Shown here piece after piece: positions 55,594 to 63,179 of a stretch of 64,000 bases of DNA. The notes beneath the pieces are model-generated. The model saw nothing but the letters and a program-made list of their open reading frames with translations. It did no database searches and was not told the DNA's origin. The position numbers and the translations under genes are program-made. Within the stretch, counting starts at the first letter, position 1. Each line of letters begins with the position of its first letter. The DNA comes from Trichocoleus desertorum ATA4-8-CV12 (GTDB taxonomy: Bacteria > Cyanobacteriota > Cyanobacteriia > FACHB-46): contig JAHHIL010000002.1 in assembly GCA_019358975.1 (NCBI GenBank), positions 124,001-188,000 on the forward strand, given 5' to 3'.

Positions 55594-56070
55594 CTATTTT
55601 GCAGCGGATGATGGGCAGTAATATTGCGGCCCTAAAGCATTGATTAATTCTGTACTCACCATATTTGCATCTGTGTAGATAGATGACCGGGAAACAGCTC
55701 TAGTCTGTAAGCGACGAATTGTATCTAAAGAAAGCCCTGCTTTGATGCCCTCACAAACACCCTTGGCTTCATTGATCAGAAGCTCAGGTGAACCTGCTGA
55801 AAGCTCTAACAAAAGATTACGAATTTTGGCGGGCTTGTTAGTCGTCAGGTTCCTATAGCCTGCAATAAAAGCTGAGTCTAGGTCAGGATTGACAGATATA
55901 GCGTCTGGCTTAAAGCCACAAACTGATTCAGATAGATTCACTGCTCTTCCTGCACCGTCCCTCATGAAGCAAAGGTAATCGACTTCTTCAGCAGTGACTT
56001 TTGGCAGTACAACTACGAGGACAAGGAAGGCGATCGGTAAACTAGTGATAGCAGAAAGCGTTTTAATCAT
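55594..56070 (-). CDS. Secreted small protein with DUF732-like Cys pattern
   Basis: 158 residues. Signal peptide about 1-27 (TSLPIAFLVLVVVLPKVTA, cleavage near TAEE). Mature part has four Cys (C34, C51, and two near 110 and 153). The end KGVCEGIKAGLSLDTIRRLQ ... YYCPSS resembles the conserved VC..L..G...YCP pattern of DUF732 proteins of actinobacteria and some cyanobacteria. Function unknown. Minus strand, between two terminator-like hairpins, so probably a single-gene transcript. Confidence 0.65.
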   Translation of the reverse strand: MIKTLSAITSLPIAFLVLVVVLPKVTAEEVDYLCFMRDGAGRAVNLSESVCGFKPDAISVNPDLDSAFIAGYRNLTTNKPAKIRNLLLELSAGSPELLINEAKGVCEGIKAGLSLDTIRRLQTRAVSRSSIYTDANMVSTELINALGPQYYCPSSAAK

Positions 56071-56160
56071 GGAACTCTCCAGAAACTACTGTCCGAGTTA
56101 CAAGCTCAATGGCTCTGGTGAATGTCTTATGTAGCTTTTGCAGTGGTCTGAATCATAAAC

Positions 56161-56207
56161 AACTTCGGCTGAGGCAAGTAGGCGAGAAAGTTGCTTCAGC
56201 CGAGGTT
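56161..56207 (-). terminator. 17-bp inverted repeat after the secreted 200-residue gene
   Basis: Arms 56161-56177 and 56191-56207 pair over 17 bp with two G-T pairs, loop of 13 nt. It lies 60 bp beyond the stop of the gene at 56267, reading leftward; gtttatg follows. Strong structure, moderate T-run. Confidence 0.65.
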
Positions 56208-56266
56208 GAGCGATAAATCAAACTGCGGTTAAATTTCTTAGAAGTCTTGAACTGATCTTAAAAGGC

Positions 56267-56869
56267 TTAGCGCTTAGTAATTGTCACGCCACCACTGGTG
56301 GAGGAATTTAAGCCAGCATAGTCATTCGACAAGTTTGCAATTAGATTGGTGCCATCTAGGTTAATGCTGCCAGAAACTTCAGCATCACGGTAGGCTCCTG
56401 TGTAGCGAGAGTTAGATGTGTAGCCAGGAGAATGGTAGTGATAACTACTTCTACCCCGAGCTAGGTCGCCAGTTCCAGTCCATGTCAAGTTTACGTTTAG
56501 AGTTTTAGTGGAATCCGTAGAGTAGTCGTACACTGGAATCGTTCCGGTCAGACTCGCTGATTGGAGAGCAGAGCTGCTATTGAAGTTTACGTCAGAGCTA
56601 AAGCCAGAGCCTGATGAGTAGCTGTCAGTACAGTAGTTATAGGTGTAATAGGAAACGAAGGCTTGATTTTGCGCCGTAGGCGCTCCTGGCTCAGTACGGC
56701 TAACGTTGTTGTACCCCGAAATGGAAACCCCGGTATAACTGCAATTGTCAGATGTGGAAAACGAGGCGGAAGCGCTCTCCCCCTTGACCCGATAGGTATC
56801 ACTAGCTGCTGCCGCTGGGAGCGCGAGACTAAGTACTGCTACACCTGCTCCGATGATTAATTTCTTCAT
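56267..56869 (-). CDS. Secreted Ser/Thr/Tyr/Asn-rich protein
   Basis: 200 residues. Signal peptide 1-21 (KKLIIGAGVAVLSLALPAAA). The mature chain is low in Lys and hydrophobics and very rich in Ser, Thr, Tyr, Asn and Gly (SSGSGFSSDVNFNSSSAL, HYHSPGYTSNSRYTGAYRD), with two Cys 36 residues apart (DNCSY and YNYCTD) that could form a disulphide. Repeating beta-strand pattern suggests an extracellular beta-sandwich. It may be a secreted surface or matrix protein. No family recognised. Confidence 0.65.
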   Translation of the reverse strand: MKKLIIGAGVAVLSLALPAAAASDTYRVKGESASASFSTSDNCSYTGVSISGYNNVSRTEPGAPTAQNQAFVSYYTYNYCTDSYSSGSGFSSDVNFNSSSALQSASLTGTIPVYDYSTDSTKTLNVNLTWTGTGDLARGRSSYHYHSPGYTSNSRYTGAYRDAEVSGSINLDGTNLIANLSNDYAGLNSSTSGGVTITKR

Positions 56870-57088
56870 GATTAAGTAATTTTGGCTTGTAGTTGGGCTT
56901 GGGCTGTCTGCTTCATATGCAGGAGAACGATCCTCATGATGAAACAGTAAAGCGAGATACAGATTGACGAAAGCAGATTCCAGATATCCCTCAAAGTTTT
57001 TACTGAGAATTGCGCTGAGCGACCTGCCTTAGGAAAGAGGGATGCTCTCCTGGATTTATCTACGCTGTGAGCAGAATGGAGAAAATCA

Positions 57089-57178
57089 ATGAGCTACCTA
57101 TTAATTATTGTTCTGCTCGCTTGGGGCGCAGTTTACCTGTTTGCTAGGCAGGCGGGTAAGAATGACGCTCCTAAATAA
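57089..57178 (+). CDS. 29-residue single-span membrane protein
   Basis: MSYLLIIVLLAWGAVYLFAR is one hydrophobic helix, followed by the basic-polar end QAGKNDAPK. A ggag motif lies about 8 bp before the ATG (tggagaaaatca), a good ribosome site. The protein resembles in size the small subunits of photosynthetic complexes (PetN, PsaM, Psb30 and others), but its sequence matches none I know. It ends 41 bp before the DUF-type membrane protein gene on the same strand, so the two may be co-transcribed. Could also be a chance frame, though the ribosome site and helix make that less likely. Confidence 0.5.
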   Translation: MSYLLIIVLLAWGAVYLFARQAGKNDAPK

Positions 57179-57219
57179 CTGAATCGGGTGGTTGATCTAA
57201 TCGTGGTGTGAGACGAGCA

Positions 57220-57855
57220 ATGCTCAGGAAAGTAGGATTGTGGCTACTTTGGATTGGCTTCATTGCTTATGCTGTCTTCCTTGCTCCTCCGTGGCAACCT
57301 GATGTGGGTCGGTTGCAAAACTTGTTAGCAGGGAACTGGACTGACATCAATGCATTGGTGCTAGCAATCTTTAGTCTGATCGGCATGTGGGTAGCGATCT
57401 ATAGTTGCCTCATGTTTGTTGATGGCCGCATGCAAAGGCTTCCTGCTTGGCCGTTTATTTTAGGTTCGCTAGGGGCAGGTGTGTTGGGCTTGATTCCTTA
57501 CTTAGCGTCTCGCGAGCCGAACCAACATTTTTCGGGGCCGAAGGATGGCTGGTTGAAGTTTTGGGATTCCCGCCGCACCGCATGGCTGATTAGCCTCAGT
57601 ACGATCGCCTTTGTGGCTTATGGCATTTTGTTTGGCGATTGGGCGGGCTTTGTGCAGGAGTTTCAAACCAGTCGCTTTATTCATATGATGAGCTTGGCCT
57701 GCTGTCTTTTTGGCTTGTTATTTCCGACCTTACTAGGAGATGACATGGCGCGTCGGGGACTGAAGGATGCACGGCTATTCTGGACTGTGGCTTTGATCCC
57801 GTTGTTTGGGCCATTAGCTTACCTGTGTTTCCGCCCAGCTCTACCAGAAGCTTGA
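57220..57855 (+). CDS. Multi-span membrane protein (DUF2834-like)
   Basis: 211 residues from the ATG at 57220; a GTG 12 bp upstream is an alternative. Six spans. LGLIPYLASREP and TLLGDDMARRGL in short polar loops, and ALIPLFGPLAYLCFRPALP at the C-terminus, which resembles DUF2834-type cyanobacterial membrane proteins from memory. Function unknown. Followed by folK after 46 bp on the same strand. Confidence 0.72.
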   Translation: MLRKVGLWLLWIGFIAYAVFLAPPWQPDVGRLQNLLAGNWTDINALVLAIFSLIGMWVAIYSCLMFVDGRMQRLPAWPFILGSLGAGVLGLIPYLASREPNQHFSGPKDGWLKFWDSRRTAWLISLSTIAFVAYGILFGDWAGFVQEFQTSRFIHMMSLACCLFGLLFPTLLGDDMARRGLKDARLFWTVALIPLFGPLAYLCFRPALPEA

Positions 57856-57901
57856 AAGGATTGGCGATCGCTGTCACTCTAAAGGCATCTGGTTTCGTTG
57901 A

Positions 57902-58426
57902 GTGAAGATGCCACAACCAATCCCTCTTAATCGCTCTCCTGAGGAATCACTTCATTCTGCCGCGATCGCTTTAGGCAGCAATTTAGGAGACTCGCAACAA
58001 ACTTTAGAGTCGGCATTGGTGGCGCTAGACCAGACACCTGAAATTACTTGGCAAGCGCGATCGCACTGGTACGTCACTGCTCCGGTTGGCCCACCACAAC
58101 CAGATTTTTTAAATGGCTGTGCCTTGCTCGTTACCACGCTGACACCGCAAGCTTTACTGGCAACTTTATTAGAGATAGAACAGCAGTTTGGCCGAGTCAG
58201 GCAGGAACGGTGGGGGCCGCGATCGCTCGATCTCGACTTGTTGTTCTTTGATGATGTAATTTTGGATACCGCTGACCTCACACTGCCCCACCCTCGCATG
58301 ACTGAACGAGCGTTTGTGTTGGTGCCTCTGGCCGAAATTGCTCCAGATTGGGTGGAGCCAGTTTCTGGGAAAGCGATCGCAGACTTGGTTCAGACGGTAG
58401 ACTGTTCTGGAGTGTGCCGATTGTGA
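57902..58426 (+). CDS. folK: 2-amino-4-hydroxy-6-hydroxymethyldihydropteridine diphosphokinase (HPPK)
   Basis: 174 residues. Folate pathway: transfers pyrophosphate from ATP to hydroxymethyl-dihydropterin. IALGSNLGDSQQTLESAL, YVTAPVGPPQPDFLNGC, FGRVRQERWGPRSLDLDLLFFDD (the RxxxxxxxRxxDxD signature) and LPHPRMTERAFVLVPL are all family motifs. Start GTG at 57902 or ATG at 57908. A Nudix hydrolase starts 13 bp after its stop, so the pair forms an operon. Confidence 0.95.
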   Translation: MKMPQPIPLNRSPEESLHSAAIALGSNLGDSQQTLESALVALDQTPEITWQARSHWYVTAPVGPPQPDFLNGCALLVTTLTPQALLATLLEIEQQFGRVRQERWGPRSLDLDLLFFDDVILDTADLTLPHPRMTERAFVLVPLAEIAPDWVEPVSGKAIADLVQTVDCSGVCRL

Positions 58427-58438
58427 GTTGGATGTCCT

Positions 58439-58987
58439 ATGGGTTTTGGTTCCGAACCCCCACAACTATTAAAGCAACGCCTCTTTTACCGAGGCCGCAA
58501 GTTTAATTTCGAAGTCAACACCTTGCGTCTACCCAACCGGGCGGTGGGAGATTGGGAATGTGTGCGGCATCCCGGTGGAGCGCTGGCTGTCCCTGTCACC
58601 CCGGATGGCAAACTCATTTTGTTGCGGCAATATCGCTTTGCTTTAAAGGGTCGGATTCTAGAGTTTCCGGCGGGCACCATTGAGCCTGACGAAGATCCAG
58701 CAGAAACCATTCGGCGAGAAATCGAAGAAGAAACTGGTTATCGCGCCCGTAGTTGGCGGAAGCTAGGACAATTTTCTCTAGCTCCGGGCTACTCAGATGA
58801 GATTATTTACGCTTTTTTGGCTCAAGATTTAGAAAAGTTAGAAACGCCACCTGCCCAAGATGTCGATGAAGATATTGAACTGGTCTTGATGACTCCTGAG
58901 GAGCTGGAGCAAGCCATCTTAGCGGGACAGCCTGTAGATGCGAAGTCGATTTCCAGCTTCTTTTTGGCTCGCCCATTTCTAACCTAA
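58439..58987 (+). CDS. Nudix hydrolase, ADP-ribose pyrophosphatase-like
   Basis: 182 residues. Full Nudix box GTIEPDEDPAETIRREIEEE followed by TGY, preceded by LEFPA and with the usual LRQYRFALKGRILE strand. SLAPGYSDEIIYAFLAQDL matches ADP-ribose pyrophosphatases (NudF type). Unlike the NrtR at 42981, the catalytic RE..EE..G is intact. Translation is likely coupled to folK, 13 bp upstream. Removes ADP-ribose or similar nucleotide-sugar compounds; exact substrate not shown. Confidence 0.9.
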   Translation: MGFGSEPPQLLKQRLFYRGRKFNFEVNTLRLPNRAVGDWECVRHPGGALAVPVTPDGKLILLRQYRFALKGRILEFPAGTIEPDEDPAETIRREIEEETGYRARSWRKLGQFSLAPGYSDEIIYAFLAQDLEKLETPPAQDVDEDIELVLMTPEELEQAILAGQPVDAKSISSFFLARPFLT

Positions 58988-59023
58988 AAATTGTTCAAGC
59001 CTGAGCGAAATTTGGCAGAGTTC

Positions 59024-59037
59024 AGTACAGTAGTACT
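59024..59037 (+). promoter_or_regulatory. LexA (SOS) box upstream of the photolyase gene
   Basis: agtacagtagtact matches the cyanobacterial LexA consensus RGTACNNNDGTWCB at every position. It is the core of a longer perfect palindrome ttcagtac-agta-gtactgaa (59021-59040), ending 30 bp before the phr start. LexA control is inferred from the site alone. Confidence 0.6.
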
Positions 59038-59069
59038 GAAACAGTTCCTTGCAGTTGTTGTAAGCCCGG

Positions 59070-60509
59070 ATGTCTGATCTAATTTTGTTTTGGCACCGTC
59101 GTGATCTGCGAATCACGGACAATATTGGCTTGGCTCAAGCGCGTCAGCAAAGCCCCAAAGTGGTGGGTGTGTTTTGCCTTGACCCTAATATTTTGCAGCG
59201 CCATGATGTGGCTCCTGCCAGAGTCACGTATATGATCGGCAGCTTGCAAGCACTGCAACAGAGCTATGCCCAAGCGGGAAGTGAGTTACTGATTGTACAA
59301 GCTGATCCTCGTGTGGGCATTCCTGCCTTAGCAACGGCCCTCAATGCCCAGGCAGTGTTTTGGAATTGGGACGTGGAGCCTTACGCCCGCCAACGCGATC
59401 GCGCAGTTCTAGAAGCGCTGCACGAAAAAGAGATTAAAGCAGTTAACTTCTGGGATCAACTGCTACATGCGCCGGAAGAGATTCGTTCTGGTTCAGGCAA
59501 GCCTTACACGGTCTACACACCTTATTGGAGAAACTGGAATAGTCGCCTCAAAGCCGAACCCGCAGCCACTCTGCAAGGCGTAATGGGTTTAACGTCAGCC
59601 GAACAAGCAATAGCGCAACAAGCAGGCGCGATCGCTCTACCTACGGCTAAAGATCTAGGCTTTGTTTGGGAAAACGAACTGGTTTTGTTGCCAGGTGAAA
59701 AAGCGGCCCAAGAGCGACTAGACGGATTTTGCGATCGCGCTTTGTCTGGCTATGCTGAGCAGCGCAACTTCCCGGCAGAAGATGGCACCTCTCAACTTAG
59801 CGCTGCGTTGAAGTTTGGCGTGCTGGGGGTGCGTCATGTTTGGGCAGCAACGGCAGGAGTGATGGAGCAAGCCCGTAGCGATGAAGCTAGAGATGGGGTA
59901 CAAACTTGGCGGCAAGAACTAGCATGGCGCGAGTTTTATCAGCATGTCTTGTACTTTTTTCCAGAAGTAGCAGATGGCCCTTACCGTCAACCACTCAAAG
60001 ATTTTCCTTGGCAAAATAACGACGACTACTTGCAAGCTTGGTGCGAAGGCAGAACAGGCTACCCAATGGTGGATGCAGCCATGCGCCAAATGAACGAAAC
60101 AGGCTGGATGCACAATCGTTGCCGCATGATTGTGGCTAACTTCTTAGTCAAAGACTTGATCATCAATTGGCAAGAAGGAGAAAAGTACTTCATGCAGAAG
60201 CTGTTTGATGGCGACCTTTCCGCTAATAACGGTGGTTGGCAATGGAGCGCCTCTAGTGGCATGGACCCCAAACCGCTCCGAATTTTTAACCCTGCTAGCC
60301 AAGCCAAGAAATTTGACCCAGATGCTGCCTACATCCGTCATTGGCTACCAGAACTGAGAAGTATTGATACAGAAGATTTGCTCAGCGGTAAAATTTTGCC
60401 ACTAGAGCGCGATCGCTGTGGTTATCCTACCCCGATTGTGGATCATAACCAGCAGCAAAAATTATTCAAGCAGCTCTACCAACAACAGCGAGCGGGAGCT
60501 GTCGTTTAG
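59070..60509 (+). CDS. phr: Deoxyribodipyrimidine photolyase
   Basis: 479 residues. Light-driven repair of cyclobutane pyrimidine dimers using FADH and an antenna pigment. Starts [18 protein letters not shown] (antenna-domain signature), has [19 protein letters not shown] and the FAD motifs [39 protein letters not shown] and [15 protein letters not shown]. Class I photolyase of the 8-HDF or folate type; cryptochrome function is less likely, because the FAD and DNA-binding residues are all present. Preceded by a LexA-box match and convergent with uvsE, so two UV repair routes are encoded together. Confidence 0.95.
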   Translation: MSDLILFWHRRDLRITDNIGLAQARQQSPKVVGVFCLDPNILQRHDVAPARVTYMIGSLQALQQSYAQAGSELLIVQADPRVGIPALATALNAQAVFWNWDVEPYARQRDRAVLEALHEKEIKAVNFWDQLLHAPEEIRSGSGKPYTVYTPYWRNWNSRLKAEPAATLQGVMGLTSAEQAIAQQAGAIALPTAKDLGFVWENELVLLPGEKAAQERLDGFCDRALSGYAEQRNFPAEDGTSQLSAALKFGVLGVRHVWAATAGVMEQARSDEARDGVQTWRQELAWREFYQHVLYFFPEVADGPYRQPLKDFPWQNNDDYLQAWCEGRTGYPMVDAAMRQMNETGWMHNRCRMIVANFLVKDLIINWQEGEKYFMQKLFDGDLSANNGGWQWSASSGMDPKPLRIFNPASQAKKFDPDAAYIRHWLPELRSIDTEDLLSGKILPLERDRCGYPTPIVDHNQQQKLFKQLYQQQRAGAVV

Positions 60510-60512
60510 CAC

Positions 60513-61445
60513 TTATCGAGATGGACTCCCTACGGGTGCAGGAACCAACCATTCCTCGCGGAGCTTGGCGATCGCTTGCTCTTTTAGTTTGGCTTCCACC
60601 TCAATCCAAGGCACCTCACGGTAAGCACTAGGCATGACGGTGATGAAGTCGCTGTGGTGAGGATCGGCAAAAGCATCACAACCATTGGAAATATGCACGA
60701 GTTGCCATTCGGGCTTAGGCCATGTGGTACGGGCTGCCAGTACCATCTCCGCAACGCTGGGATGCTCGTAGCTCTCTAATTTTTCGTGGATCACATGATG
60801 GTGAGCGTCAAACACCATTGGCACTTCAGCCGCCCGACAGACCGCTAAAATTTCCTCAGCACTGTAAGCGTACTCGTCGTTTTCTAGCGCCAAGCGGCAA
60901 CGAATTCCATCGGGTAGATTGCGGATCACTTGCACCAACCGCTCTGCCCGATCGCCTTTGCCGCCATGAATTTCCATCATTGCCCAAGGCGATCGCGGCA
61001 AACCCAGCAAATCGAAAGTTCGGGCTTGAGTGCGGAGAATTTTAATACTGTTTTCGATCACATCTGGCTTGTCGGAACTGAGTACCACAAACTGATCAGG
61101 ATGGAGCACCACCCGAATTCCTAGGGCTTGAGCGCGATCGCCCGTCTCCCGCAGCGCCTCCTGAAACTCCAGCAAGATAGCTTCACCAATCGGCTCATCC
61201 GCAAAGGGAAACAGAGCTGAGGTGAGCCGATAGAGCCGAATCCCTTGCTCCACACAGAAGTCTAACGCCAAATTAAAGCGGCGTAGATTATCTGCATAGA
61301 GTTCTCGCAGCGATCGCTCTTGCTCTGGTAACTCTAGCTGCAACAACCGCTTCCGAGTCATGGCCCGATAGCGCACCTGATTGGACGAGGTAATGCAGAC
61401 CAATCCCAATTCAGGCAAGGGGACTGTAGTTGGCTGTGGGCTCAT
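60513..61445 (-). CDS. uvsE: UV damage endonuclease UvsE/UVDE
   Basis: 310 residues. TIM-barrel, metal-dependent enzyme that nicks DNA 5' to UV photoproducts and starts light-independent repair. GLVCITSSNQVRYRAMTRKRLL, RLTSALFPFADEP, RVVLHPDQFVVLSSD, MMEIHGGKGDRAERLVQ, LALENDEYAYSAEEIL, FDAHHHVIH and VHISNGCDAFADPHHSDFI carry the His, Glu and Asp metal ligands. The C-terminus ends 3 bp from the photolyase stop. Many cyanobacteria lack this enzyme. No LexA box was seen on its promoter side. Confidence 0.94.
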   Translation of the reverse strand: MSPQPTTVPLPELGLVCITSSNQVRYRAMTRKRLLQLELPEQERSLRELYADNLRRFNLALDFCVEQGIRLYRLTSALFPFADEPIGEAILLEFQEALRETGDRAQALGIRVVLHPDQFVVLSSDKPDVIENSIKILRTQARTFDLLGLPRSPWAMMEIHGGKGDRAERLVQVIRNLPDGIRCRLALENDEYAYSAEEILAVCRAAEVPMVFDAHHHVIHEKLESYEHPSVAEMVLAARTTWPKPEWQLVHISNGCDAFADPHHSDFITVMPSAYREVPWIEVEAKLKEQAIAKLREEWLVPAPVGSPSR

Positions 61446-61478
61446 CTAGATTTGGCTCTCTATACAGCGTCGAGTCGG

Positions 61479-61510
61479 GCTTACTCTTCTACATGCTTAC
61501 TCTTCTACAT
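61479..61510. repeat. 16-bp tandem duplication across a gene end
   Basis: gcttactcttctacat is repeated without error at 61479-61494 and 61495-61510. The second copy spans the stop codon and last codons of the 95-residue gene at 61497; the first copy lies just beyond it, so the gene end was duplicated. Confidence 0.9.
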
Positions 61511-61784
61511 ACATAGGGGGTTCGATCGCGAAGTTGTCGATCCGACCAGACTCATCGATCACGTAACCATCCGTGGTCTTGAGGTCAGTGTTTTCTTCCT
61601 GCTTCACCGCAGCGTTTAAATTCTTTACGTTCTGAGCTACATCTACGTTGGAGGGAATTTCTTCATCAGCGGGATTCACAGCAGGGTTTTGGGCCATCTG
61701 CACCCCAAACTGATCGCCACCCGCACCTTTGCCAGGTTGAGCGTCTTCAGGATTACCAACGTTATATTCTTGTTCTTGACTCAT
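61497..61784 (-). CDS. Acidic, probably disordered small protein
   Basis: 95 residues. Low in hydrophobics, rich in Asn, Asp, Glu, Gln and Gly, with a front GNPEDAQPGKGAGGDQFGV and an end DGYVIDESGRIDNFAIEPPM. No Cys or signal peptide. I recall similar cyanobacterial small acidic proteins without a known role. The ribosome site is tattctcc in reverse (ggagaata) 9 bp before the ATG. Its last 14 bases lie in the 16-bp tandem duplication. A hairpin (aggctc 61831, gagcct 61845) sits upstream. Confidence 0.7.
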   Translation of the reverse strand: MSQEQEYNVGNPEDAQPGKGAGGDQFGVQMAQNPAVNPADEEIPSNVDVAQNVKNLNAAVKQEENTDLKTTDGYVIDESGRIDNFAIEPPMYVEE

Positions 61785-62047
61785 GGTGACTATTCTCCGT
61801 ATTTAGCATTGAGGCTAGCTGGGCAGAATTAGGCTCCTATTTCTGAGCCTTCAGTTCTGCTGCCACAAGTCATGCAGCTAGCGCATCCAACGCCTATAAA
61901 GCTATCCCAGTTCTCTGGTAGGGTGATTCCTTCGGCGGTAAGGGACTCGGCTTGAGCCTCCTATGCCTTGAGTAAGGTTCCGATCCCCCCACACTTGTAG
62001 TCTGCGATCGCGAGAATAAAAGAAACGCTTTGCTCGCTGCTAAACTC

Positions 62048-62680
62048 ATGAATCTTTTTTCCTGGAACCAAAAATCTTGGAATAAAAAGCAACTGTTCGA
62101 TCACTGGGCTCCCAGTTATGACTGGCTCTTTCCCTCGGTGTTTTACCAAGCCATTCATCAGCGATTGTTGGAATATGTCCAGCTAGGCGATCGCGCTGAA
62201 GTCTTAGATTTAGGCTGTGGCACTGGGCGCTTACTGCATCGTTTAACCAAGCAGTTTCCCACCGTGCAAGGCACAGGACTAGATCTGTCGCCAGAAATGC
62301 TACGGCAAGCTCAACTGCGACAAGCTCACCACCCTCAGCTCACCTATGTTCAGGGTAATGCCGAACAATTACCTTTCGCTGAGGCACAGTTCAATGCTGT
62401 GTTTAATACGCTTAGCTTTTTACACTATCCGCAGCCAGAGCAAGTTTTAGCAGAAGTGAGCCGCGTCTTAAAGCCAGCAGGTTGCTTCTACCTGGTTGAT
62501 TTGACTTGGCAGCCTTGGTCAGACGCCCAGATTCTCCTGATCTCACCGGGTGACATTCGGCTTTACAGCCGGCAAGCCCGTGAGCACTTGGGACAACAGG
62601 CAGGACTAATTTGCCAAGGTCATCACTATTTGCTCGGTCCTGTAATGCTGACGCACTTTACTAAACCCAAAGATGCCTGA
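62048..62680 (+). CDS. Class I SAM-dependent methyltransferase
   Basis: 210 residues from the ATG at 62048 (an earlier TTG at 62030 is less likely). SAM-binding motif I EVLDLGCGTGRLLHRL, motif II GLDLSPEMLRQAQL, FNAVFNTLSFLHYPQP and a post-motif region SRVLKPAGCFYLVDLTWQ. Resembles UbiE/MenG-type or Methyltransf_11 proteins, but the substrate is not deducible. The front KKQLFDHWAPSYDWLFPS contains the usual N-terminal helix. Stand-alone, convergent with the small gene after it. Confidence 0.84.
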   Translation: MNLFSWNQKSWNKKQLFDHWAPSYDWLFPSVFYQAIHQRLLEYVQLGDRAEVLDLGCGTGRLLHRLTKQFPTVQGTGLDLSPEMLRQAQLRQAHHPQLTYVQGNAEQLPFAEAQFNAVFNTLSFLHYPQPEQVLAEVSRVLKPAGCFYLVDLTWQPWSDAQILLISPGDIRLYSRQAREHLGQQAGLICQGHHYLLGPVMLTHFTKPKDA

Positions 62681-62727
62681 ATCCCATTCTGTTGTCTGTT
62701 AGAAATAGATCGCTACAAATAGTAACG

Positions 62728-63072
62728 CTAGTCACAGATTAAAGACTCAAACGTGGCTCTCAAAGCCTGGAGATCTGCGATTCTAGCCACAATTAAGTTC
62801 TCTTGGCCTGCATCTTCCAATCGATGTTTCCAAAGGTGAATTTTTTCAGAATTATTCATCCAAAAATCGACTACAGTTTGCACCACTTGATCTAAGTCCC
62901 AATTACGTTTGGGTGGTACTGTTTCGACGGATTGAATAAAAGAATCCAGGGTACAGCGGTAAGAACCGATGTATTCCACACCAGGTTCTAGTTGCTTCTG
63001 AATAATTTCTTGTTGGTGATTGAAGAAATGTAAAATGGGTGAGACACCTAGGACTTCAAATGTGTATGTCAT
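62728..63072 (-). CDS. Small conserved-looking protein, unknown
   Basis: 114 residues. Starts TYTFEVLGVSPILHFFNHQQEIIQ, then GVEYIGSYRCTLDSFIQSVE, a helix QVVQTVVDFWMNN and an end DLQALRATFESLICD. Mixed alpha/beta pattern, no motif, no signal peptide. Probably cytoplasmic. The reading frame has a balanced composition. The regular placement of aromatic residues argues for a genuine gene. Divergent from the FGGY kinase gene, 107 bp away. I do not recognise it. Confidence 0.7.
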   Translation of the reverse strand: MTYTFEVLGVSPILHFFNHQQEIIQKQLEPGVEYIGSYRCTLDSFIQSVETVPPKRNWDLDQVVQTVVDFWMNNSEKIHLWKHRLEDAGQENLIVARIADLQALRATFESLICD

Positions 63073-63179
63073 GTGAAACTCCTAAAGAGTTTTTACCGTC
63101 CCTTATGAGAAATTAATTGTAATGAGTATAAAACCAAGCGTCTAACGTCAGTGGATAGATTTAATACCTTTTTAACCCA

